Assembly: GCA_030636465.1 (NCBI GenBank)
Contig: DAOVWW010000138.1
Location: 1 to 5,120 of the forward strand
DNA: 5,120 bases
Direction: 5' to 3'
Source: Gammaproteobacteria bacterium
GTDB taxonomy: Bacteria; Pseudomonadota; Gammaproteobacteria; BMS3Bbin11
Positions within the stretch are counted from its first letter, which is position 1; every line of letters begins with the position of its first letter. A program made the translations under genes and the position numbers. The notes below the pieces were generated by a model, which worked only from the letters and a program-made list of their open reading frames with translations, searched no databases and had not been told where the DNA came from. Shown here piece by piece: positions 1-5,120 of this stretch.

Positions 1-901
1 AGTCACCCGCGCCCTTACCAGAAAAATGCCAGACATCAGTAGAGGTGCCGCCCATGTCAAATCCGATCAACCGGTCGAAGCCTGCATGCAGCGCTGTTTC
101 GATACCACCAACTACACCGCCAGCAGGCCCTGATAGAATGGCATCTTTGCCATGAAAAGAATTAGCGTGACACAGGCCTCCATTAGATTGCATGAACAAT
201 AATGGAATATCGCCCAGTTCATTTTTAACCTGCTTAACATAGTGCTTAAGTAGCGGTGATAAGTAGGCATCGGCAACGGTAGTGTCGCCGCGTGAAATAA
301 GGCGGGGCAGAGGGTTGCTTACCGAGGATAGTGAAATTTGTTCAAAGCCACACTGCATGGCTAATTCAGCCAGTGACTGTTCATGCTGAGGGAAGTGATA
401 GCCGTGCATCAGCACAATAGCGATTGAGCGATAGCCTGCTGCATAGGCTTGTTGCAGGAGCTTGAGGCTGACCTTGCTGTCCAGTGGGGTAGTGACTGTA
501 CCGGATGCACTGATGCGTTCCGGTATCTCTACAACATGCTCATACAGGGTGTCCGGCAGTTTTATATCCATAGCAAAAATATCCGGTCGGTTTTGTGATC
601 CGATACGCAGGGCATCGGCAAAACCTTTCGTGATGGCAAGTACCGTAGGGGTTCCTTTTCGCTCCAGCAGTGCATTAGTCGCCACTGTTGTTCCCATCCT
701 TACACTATCAATTTTAGCAGCAGGAATTGGCGTAGCATGATCCAGTGAAAGTATGTGCCTGATGCCGGCAATTGCAGCATCAGGATAACAATCGGGGTTT
801 TCAGAGAGTAGTTTATGGGTGTGTAGATTACCCTCGGGATCGCAGGCAATTACATCGGTAAAGGTGCCGCCTCTATCAATCCAGAACTTCCAGCCGGTCA
901 C
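1..901 (-). CDS. ATP-dependent 5-oxoprolinase (HyuA/OplAH family), N-terminal part, cut by window edge
   Basis: Likely cytoplasmic enzyme that cleaves 5-oxo-L-proline to L-glutamate using ATP. Only the first 300 residues are visible; the family is usually about 1200 residues when the A and B halves are fused, so most of the gene lies outside. The frame is open from the left edge to a GTG start at 901-899. The N-terminus reads [17 protein letters not shown], the usual opening of bacterial 5-oxoprolinases. Residues about 5-190 match the hydantoinase A N-terminal domain, with a phosphate-loop-like DRGGTFTD (9-16), [15 protein letters not shown] (69-83) and QNRPDIF (103-109). The hydantoinase A domain begins near 200 with [14 protein letters not shown] (203-216), MQSNGG (237-242), SGPAGG (257-262) and DMGGTSTD (282-289), an ASKHA-type fold. 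The start overlaps the upstream stop as GTGA and has only a weak purine-rich leader (AAAAAG), pointing to translational coupling. A hydantoinase A subunit of about 690 residues is the alternative, but [11 protein letters not shown] and the WKFWIDRGG start favour 5-oxoprolinase. Confidence 0.87.
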   Translation of the reverse strand, partial: MTGWKFWIDRGGTFTDVIACDPEGNLHTHKLLSENPDCYPDAAIAGIRHILSLDHATPIPAAKIDSVRMGTTVATNALLERKGTPTVLAITKGFADALRIGSQNRPDIFAMDIKLPDTLYEHVVEIPERISASGTVTTPLDSKVSLKLLQQAYAAGYRSIAIVLMHGYHFPQHEQSLAELAMQCGFEQISLSSVSNPLPRLISRGDTTVADAYLSPLLKHYVKQVKNELGDIPLLFMQSNGGLCHANSFHGKDAILSGPAGGVVGGIETALHAGFDRLIGFDMGGTSTDVWHFSGKGAGD

Positions 902-1266
902 TCTTTTTCGTGTGTCGCCTGGCAGCTGATGCAACGAACGGCTGTTGGATAGGCTTGCAGGCGAGCGATGGCAATGGGTGCATCACAATCGATACAAGTA
1001 CCATATTCGCCACCATCCATGCGCCTGAGTGCGCGTTCCAGGTTTTTCAGCTCATGCTGATGTTGTGACAACATGGCAAGATTGATTTCTGTCAGCATCT
1101 CACTGAGAGATTCTTCCTGCTTGTCATGAACCTTGCCGGCCAGAGCCATCGAGCTACTGCTGCCTTCCTTAATTAATTCATCATGGATTTCCTGCTGCAG
1201 CTGTTTTCTGTAGGTCAGCAGGGACGCGCGTAAATCGCTAAGTTCTTTTTCAGTAATGTTTGGCAT
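898..1266 (-). CDS. DksA/TraR-family zinc-finger protein
   Basis: A 122-residue protein of the DksA/TraR family, whose known members bind in the secondary channel of RNA polymerase and modulate initiation, often with ppGpp. Residues about 3-35 and 50-85 look like the two helices of the coiled coil (heptad-like, rich in Leu, Gln, Glu). Between them lies a Ser/Gly-rich turn ([10 protein letters not shown], 35-44) and the tip segment VHDKQEES (46-53). The zinc finger is complete: C91-x2-C94-x17-C112-x2-C115, the same spacing as DksA, with the typical [15 protein letters not shown] (102-116). It is shorter than E. coli DksA (151 residues), ending soon after the last cysteine and so lacking most of the C-terminal helix. 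At the tip the DksA DxxDxA motif appears as D48-K-Q-E51-E-S53, so the second Asp and the Ala are replaced. Start ATG at 1266-1264 follows a GGAG site. It lies 77 bases after metH and overlaps the 5-oxoprolinase start by 4 bases. Its target promoters cannot be told from sequence; I do not assign dksA itself. Confidence 0.9.
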   Translation of the reverse strand: MPNITEKELSDLRASLLTYRKQLQQEIHDELIKEGSSSSMALAGKVHDKQEESLSEMLTEINLAMLSQHQHELKNLERALRRMDGGEYGTCIDCDAPIAIARLQAYPTAVRCISCQATHEKE

Positions 1267-1273
1267 TAAAAGG

Positions 1274-1277
1274 CTCC
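1274..1277 (-). promoter_or_regulatory. Ribosome binding site of the DksA-like gene
   Basis: GGAG on the minus strand with 7 bases between it and the ATG at 1266-1264. This is the clearest Shine-Dalgarno site in the window and supports the chosen start. It sits only 7 bases after the end of the 1285-1319 inverted repeat, so folding of that hairpin in the mRNA could affect ribosome access (inference). Confidence 0.7.
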
Positions 1278-1284
1278 GTGTTAA

Positions 1285-1319
1285 GTATTAGGTTTTATGT
1301 TTTACGTAAAACCTAATAC
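1285..1319. repeat. Perfect 13-bp inverted repeat between metH and the DksA-like gene
   Basis: Left arm GTATTAGGTTTTA (1285-1297) and right arm TAAAACCTAATAC (1307-1319) are exact reverse complements around a 9-base loop. A second perfect palindrome, GTTTTACGTAAAAC (1299-1312), is nested over the loop and right arm, so two mutually exclusive foldings are possible. On the mRNA sense strand the stem is followed by TTAACACGGAGCC, with no U-tract, so it is not a standard Rho-independent terminator. It could be a dimeric operator, an mRNA processing or stabilising stem, or part of an attenuator for the gene starting at 1266. Which of these is correct cannot be decided from this window. Confidence 0.85.
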
Positions 1320-1334
1320 GTAAATCGTAAAACG
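1305..1334. repeat. Short tandem CGTAAAA-like heptamers
   Basis: On the plus strand four consecutive 7-base units begin at 1305, 1312, 1319 and 1326: CGTAAAA, CCTAATA, CGTAAAT and CGTAAAA, followed by a further CG at 1333. Two units are identical, one differs at one position and one at two. The array overlaps the right arm of the inverted repeat at 1285-1319. It could be a phased set of protein-binding half-sites or a remnant of tandem duplication. The region is AT-rich and short, so chance similarity is not excluded. Confidence 0.55.
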
Positions 1335-1343
1335 TCTCTTTTA

Positions 1344-4300
1344 TTAACTATCATCCGGCTCATAAGCCAGCACTGGTGCCAGCCAGCGTTCAACTTCTGT
1401 TTTTGGCATATCTTTGCGGCGGGCATAGCTCTCAACCTGATCCTGACCGATACGGCCAGTGCCGAAGTAGCGTGCTTCAGGGTGGGAAAAGTAGAAACCG
1501 CTGACTGCAGCAGTTGGGTACATGGCAAAACTTTCAGTCAGATTTACTACCGATCGATTATCTGCATCGAGCAGCTCCCATAACAGTGCTTTTTCCGTGT
1601 GATCCGGGCATGCAGGGTAACCGGGGGCAGGCCTGATGCCCTGATATTCTTCTTTGATTAATTCATTATTTGTCAGGTCTTCATCTGCCGCATAGCCCCA
1701 AAATTCACGCCGAGTGCGTTTATGCATGAGCTCGGCAAAGGCTTCAGCCAGGCGGTCAGCCATGGCCTTCAGCATGATGGAGTTATAGTCATCATGATCA
1801 GCTTCAAATTCAGCAATCTTTTCTTCGATACCAATGCCTGTGGTGACGATGAAAGCGCCGATATAGTCAGCTGTGCCACTATCCTCAGGTTGGACATAAT
1901 CGGATAAACAGAGGTTGGGTGCTCCTTTTTTGACCATCTGCTGACGGATACCGTGCAATCTCAGCTGTACTTCTTTGCGTTGTTCATCGGTGTAAACATT
2001 AATGTCATCAAAACCGGTACTATTAGCAGGGAAGAAACCAACGACAGCCTGTGCCTGTAACCACTTTTCATCAATGATCTTTTTCAGCATGGCCCGGGCA
2101 TCATCAAATAACTCGCGAGCATGGACACCTTTTTCTGGATGATCAAGTATGGCCGGGTAGCGTCCACTCAATTCCCAGGTCTGGAAGAAAGGTGACCAGT
2201 CGATGTGTTCGGCGATTTCTTCTAGCGAATAGTCATCGAACTGCCGGATGCCCAGGAAAGAGGGTTTTACCGGTTTATATCCTGATTCGTCGCTACGGAA
2301 GCGGTTGTCATGGACCTGTTCCATGCTGGCCAGTTTACGTGCCTCCTGGTTGCTGGCGCGGCGCACGCGCAAGGCTTCGTATTCTTCATTTATCTGTTTG
2401 ATGAATCCATCGCGGTTATCTTCCGATAACAGGTTGTTGGCGACACCGACAGCACGTGAGGCATCAAGTACATGGACGGCAGCGCCAGTGTATTGCGGCG
2501 CAATTTTTACCGCGGCATGAATTTTTGACGTGGTGGCGCCACCTATCATCAATGGCAGTTTGTAATCCAGGCGCTGCATTTCTTTTGCAACGTGCACCAT
2601 TTCATCGAGTGACGGGGTAATTAGTCCAGACAGGCCGATGATATCGACGTTCTCTTCGATAGCCGTTTTAAGTATGGTTTCCGCCGCTACCATGACACCG
2701 AGATCGATGATCTCGTAGTTATTGCATTGCAGAACCACGGCGACGATGTTCTTGCCAATGTCGTGGACGTCGCCTTTAACCGTGGCGAGCAGAATCTTAC
2801 CCCGTGAGGAGAGCCCCCCGGCTTTCTCTGCCTCGATATAGGGCATTAGCCAGGCGACGGCTTTTTTCATTACACGGGCGGACTTCACTACCTGTGGCAG
2901 GAACATTTTACCGGCGCCGAAAAGGTCACCTACGACATTCATGCCGTCCATCAACGGGCCTTCTATAACCTCGATGGGTGAGCCTGCCAGCAGGCGTGCT
3001 TCTTCAGTATCTTCTTCGATAAATTCGGTAATACCTTTTACCAGTGCATGGGAAAGGCGTTCGGTAACGGGCAACAGGCGCCATTCCTGAACTTTATCGT
3101 CTTCAACTTCGCTGCCATCACCGCGGTACTTTTCGGCGATTTCCAGCAGGCGGTCAGTGGCGTCGTCGCGACGATTGAGGACCACATCCTCGACACGTTC
3201 ACGCAGTTCTTCCGGCAGGTCATCATAGATAGCTAATTGACCGGCATTGACGATACCCATATCCATCCCTGCACCGATGGCGTGATAGAGGAATGCTGCG
3301 TGTATGGCTTCACGTACCGGGTTGTTGCCACGGAAGGAGAATGAAACATTCGATACGCCACCGGATATTAAAACATCAGGCAAGGTCTGTTTGATGTCGC
3401 GAGTGGCTTCGATGAAGTCTACGCCATAATTATTGTGTTCCTCAATGCCTGTGGCCACGGCAAAGATATTGGGATCAAAAATAATGTCTTCAGCCGGAAA
3501 ACCGACCTCCTCAGTCAGCAGCTTGTAAGCGCGGGTACATATCTCTACCTTGCGGGCGTGGGTATCAGCCTGACCTTTTTCATCAAAGGCCATGACGATG
3601 ATGGCAGCACCATAACGACGGCAAAGCTTTGCCTGCTCAATAAATTTTTCTTCGCCTTCTTTCATGGAGATGGAATTGACGATGCCTTTGCCCTGCACAC
3701 ACTTCAGGCCGGCTTCAATAATGTCCCATTTCGATGAATCGATCATGATCGGCACTTTGCAGATGTCCGGTTCTGAACCAATCAGGTTGAGGAATTGAAC
3801 CATCACCTCTTTCGACTCCAGCATGCCCTCGTCCATATTAATGTCGATGACCTGAGCGCCGTTTTCAACCTGCTGGCGTGCGACTTCCAGTGCCTGTTCG
3901 TATTCGCCTTCCTTGATCAGGCGTTTGAAACGCGCAGAGCCGGTTACATTGGTGCGTTCACCGACGTTGACGAATAACGAGTCTGACACGATGTTGCAGG
4001 GTTCCAGTCCAGACAGGCGACAGGCCGTTTCTTTTTTGGGCAGAGCACGTGGTGCTTTGTCTTCGATGGCTTCAACTATGGCTTTGATATGGGTAGGCGT
4101 GGTACCGCAGCAGCCACCGATGATATTGAGAAAACCACTCTCAGCCCATTCACTGAGGTAGCCTGCCATGTGTTCAGCATCGAGGTCATATTCACCTAGT
4201 TCATTCGGCAGGCCAGCATTGGGGTGAGCCGAGATTCTAAATTCGCTGATACGTGACATTTCTTCCACGTATTGGCGCAACTGATCAGGACCTAGTGCGC

Positions 4301-5051
4301 AGTTCAGTCCGATAGTAAGTGGTTTTGCATGGCGTAGGCTATTGTAGAAGGCCTCAGAGGTCTGACCGGACAGGGTGCGGCCGGAAGCGTCGGTGATGGT
4401 GCCTGAGATCATTAATGGCAGGCGAATATTGTCTTCTTCGAATACTTTTTCTATGGCAAATACTGCAGCCTTGGCATTGAGGGTATCAAAGATGGTTTCG
4501 ATCAGAATGATATCGACACCGCCCTCGATTAGAGCGCGTGCGGCAACGCAGTAATCTTCTACCAGCTCATCAAAGCTGATGGCGCGGGCTCCGGGATCGT
4601 TGACATCGACCGAGACTGAAGAGGTTTTCTGATTGGGGCCCAGTACACCGGCGACGAAGCGGGGTTTGTCGGCACTGTCGTATTTATCCGCCGCATTACG
4701 TGCGACGCGCGCCGCCGCAACATTGATGTCATGGGCGTATTCCGACAGGTTGTAACGCGCAAGGTCGCTGGGTGTGGCGTTGAAGCTATTGGTCTCAAGG
4801 ATATCCGCACCCGCTTCCAGGTATTGTTCATGAATATCCTGGATGATTTCAGGTTTTGTCAGTACCAGCAGATCATTCATGCCCTGGAGATTGATTTCCC
4901 AGTTGGCAAACTGTTCGCCACAGTAATCCGCTTCTTCCAGTTTATGGCGCTGAATCATGGTACCCATGGCTCCATCCAGAAACAGTATGCGGTTTTCCAG
5001 AGCATGCAGCAGTTTAGAGGAGGTTTCAGTGTTGCTGTAGGGGTTATTCAT
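1344..5051 (-). CDS. metH: Cobalamin-dependent methionine synthase (5-methyltetrahydrofolate--homocysteine methyltransferase)
   Basis: Cytoplasmic enzyme that transfers the methyl group of 5-methyltetrahydrofolate to homocysteine through methylcobalamin, giving methionine and tetrahydrofolate. At 1235 residues it matches the E. coli protein (1227) end to end. Homocysteine domain about 15-345: LDGAMGT (25-31) and the zinc ligands C251 (GLNCALG), C314 and C315 (GGCCGTTP). Pterin domain about 355-640: [12 protein letters not shown] (361-372), DINMDEGM (403-410), IDSSKW (437-442) and [11 protein letters not shown] (525-535). Cap domain about 655-745. Cobalamin domain about 748-880: D761-x-H763-x-x-G766, with H763 the expected cobalt ligand, and S814 completing the Asp-His-Ser triad; GGATTS at 837-842. 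Reactivation domain about 900-1235: D951 and [12 protein letters not shown] (1140-1151), the AdoMet site. All of these residues are intact. An in-frame TGA two codons upstream excludes a longer N-terminus; the ribosome site is weak (only GAG close to the ATG). Presence of MetH implies access to B12, made or imported. Probably transcribed from the -10 box at 5083-5088. Confidence 0.98.
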   Translation of the reverse strand: MNNPYSNTETSSKLLHALENRILFLDGAMGTMIQRHKLEEADYCGEQFANWEINLQGMNDLLVLTKPEIIQDIHEQYLEAGADILETNSFNATPSDLARYNLSEYAHDINVAAARVARNAADKYDSADKPRFVAGVLGPNQKTSSVSVDVNDPGARAISFDELVEDYCVAARALIEGGVDIILIETIFDTLNAKAAVFAIEKVFEEDNIRLPLMISGTITDASGRTLSGQTSEAFYNSLRHAKPLTIGLNCALGPDQLRQYVEEMSRISEFRISAHPNAGLPNELGEYDLDAEHMAGYLSEWAESGFLNIIGGCCGTTPTHIKAIVEAIEDKAPRALPKKETACRLSGLEPCNIVSDSLFVNVGERTNVTGSARFKRLIKEGEYEQALEVARQQVENGAQVIDINMDEGMLESKEVMVQFLNLIGSEPDICKVPIMIDSSKWDIIEAGLKCVQGKGIVNSISMKEGEEKFIEQAKLCRRYGAAIIVMAFDEKGQADTHARKVEICTRAYKLLTEEVGFPAEDIIFDPNIFAVATGIEEHNNYGVDFIEATRDIKQTLPDVLISGGVSNVSFSFRGNNPVREAIHAAFLYHAIGAGMDMGIVNAGQLAIYDDLPEELRERVEDVVLNRRDDATDRLLEIAEKYRGDGSEVEDDKVQEWRLLPVTERLSHALVKGITEFIEEDTEEARLLAGSPIEVIEGPLMDGMNVVGDLFGAGKMFLPQVVKSARVMKKAVAWLMPYIEAEKAGGLSSRGKILLATVKGDVHDIGKNIVAVVLQCNNYEIIDLGVMVAAETILKTAIEENVDIIGLSGLITPSLDEMVHVAKEMQRLDYKLPLMIGGATTSKIHAAVKIAPQYTGAAVHVLDASRAVGVANNLLSEDNRDGFIKQINEEYEALRVRRASNQEARKLASMEQVHDNRFRSDESGYKPVKPSFLGIRQFDDYSLEEIAEHIDWSPFFQTWELSGRYPAILDHPEKGVHARELFDDARAMLKKIIDEKWLQAQAVVGFFPANSTGFDDINVYTDEQRKEVQLRLHGIRQQMVKKGAPNLCLSDYVQPEDSGTADYIGAFIVTTGIGIEEKIAEFEADHDDYNSIMLKAMADRLAEAFAELMHKRTRREFWGYAADEDLTNNELIKEEYQGIRPAPGYPACPDHTEKALLWELLDADNRSVVNLTESFAMYPTAAVSGFYFSHPEARYFGTGRIGQDQVESYARRKDMPKTEVERWLAPVLAYEPDDS

Positions 5052-5082
5052 GGCTCAGGGTCTGTGAAGAAGGTAAACCCGA

Positions 5083-5111
5083 ATTATAACGTAAAACCAA
5101 TAAATTATGCT
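5083..5111 (-). promoter_or_regulatory. Candidate sigma-70-type promoter of metH
   Basis: The minus strand has a perfect TATAAT at 5088-5083. With a 17-base spacer the -35 position is AGCATA (5111-5106), a poor match to TTGACA, so the promoter would be weak or activator-dependent. Transcription would begin near 5076, giving a leader of about 25 bases, too short for a cobalamin riboswitch. A promoter further upstream, beyond the window, is not excluded. Confidence 0.45.
5089..5098. promoter_or_regulatory. 10-bp word ACGTAAAACC next to the metH -10 box, shared with the 1285-1319 palindrome
   Basis: The plus-strand word ACGTAAAACC abuts the -10 hexamer on its upstream side, inside the promoter spacer. 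The same ten bases occur at 1304-1313 within the metH/DksA-like intergenic palindrome, in the same orientation. A protein bound here would overlap RNA polymerase contacts and so would be expected to repress. Operator function is inference; the match itself is directly seen. Confidence 0.3.
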
Positions 5112-5120
5112 GTTAGCAAA

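Noticed and set aside
462..740. Plus-strand reading frame opposite the 5-oxoprolinase
   Set aside because: The minus strand here encodes clearly conserved 5-oxoprolinase motifs. The plus-strand translation has no recognisable features.
1330..1337. AAACGTCT, a 7 of 8 match to the MetJ box AGACGTCT
   Set aside because: It is a single imperfect box with no tandem neighbour, and MetJ needs at least two adjacent boxes. It also lies downstream of metH rather than at its promoter.
1285..1343. Rho-independent terminator for metH
   Set aside because: The stem is AT-rich and on the mRNA strand is followed by TTAACACGG, not a U-run. On the opposite strand the nearest T-rich stretch is about 16 bases beyond the stem.
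1313..1528. Small minus-strand reading frame overlapping the metH 3' end
   Set aside because: It is a different-frame shadow of the strongly conserved metH C-terminus, has no recognisable protein features, and its 3' end runs into the palindrome.
3435..3737. Plus-strand 100-codon reading frame inside metH
   Set aside because: It lies opposite the conserved pterin-binding domain of MetH and is best explained as an antisense shadow.
5052..5120. Cobalamin riboswitch or SAM-responsive leader upstream of metH
   Set aside because: Only 69 bases are available, no conserved B12-box-like sequence is visible, and a -10 box lies close to the start. Sequence beyond the window cannot be judged.

Overview
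The window carries three genes, all on the minus strand, and almost no non-coding DNA. Read in the direction of transcription (high to low coordinates) they are: a complete cobalamin-dependent methionine synthase (metH, 5051 to 1344), a small DksA/TraR-type zinc-finger protein (1266 to 898), and the first 300 codons of an ATP-dependent 5-oxoprolinase (901 to 1) that runs off the left edge. The protein sequences, especially the full-length MetH with its activation domain and the short DksA-like protein, look proteobacterial and most like Gammaproteobacteria. Base composition appears moderate, near half G+C by eye. I cannot name a genus.

Layout: 5052-5120 is the metH upstream region, with a consensus -10 hexamer (TATAAT on the minus strand) about 32 bases before the ATG. 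1344-5051 is metH with all the zinc, cobalamin and AdoMet signature residues I checked intact. 1267-1343 is a 77-base AT-rich intergenic gap holding a perfect 13-bp inverted repeat, a nested 14-bp palindrome and a run of CGTAAAA-like heptamers. 898-1266 is the DksA-like gene with a good GGAG ribosome site. Its stop codon overlaps the GTG start of the 5-oxoprolinase gene by four bases (GTGA), so those two genes are probably translationally coupled.

Functionally, MetH remethylates homocysteine to methionine, while 5-oxoprolinase returns 5-oxoproline to glutamate. Both touch sulfur-amino-acid and glutathione economy, but a direct link is inference. The DksA-like protein would be expected to act on RNA polymerase rather than on an operator. 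The main non-routine signals are the intergenic palindrome and heptamers, and an exact 10-bp word (ACGTAAAACC) shared between that palindrome and the base pairs touching the metH -10 box, which could be a common operator. I see no mobile element, RNA gene, CRISPR array or defence system, and nothing that amounts to a clearly new biological system.
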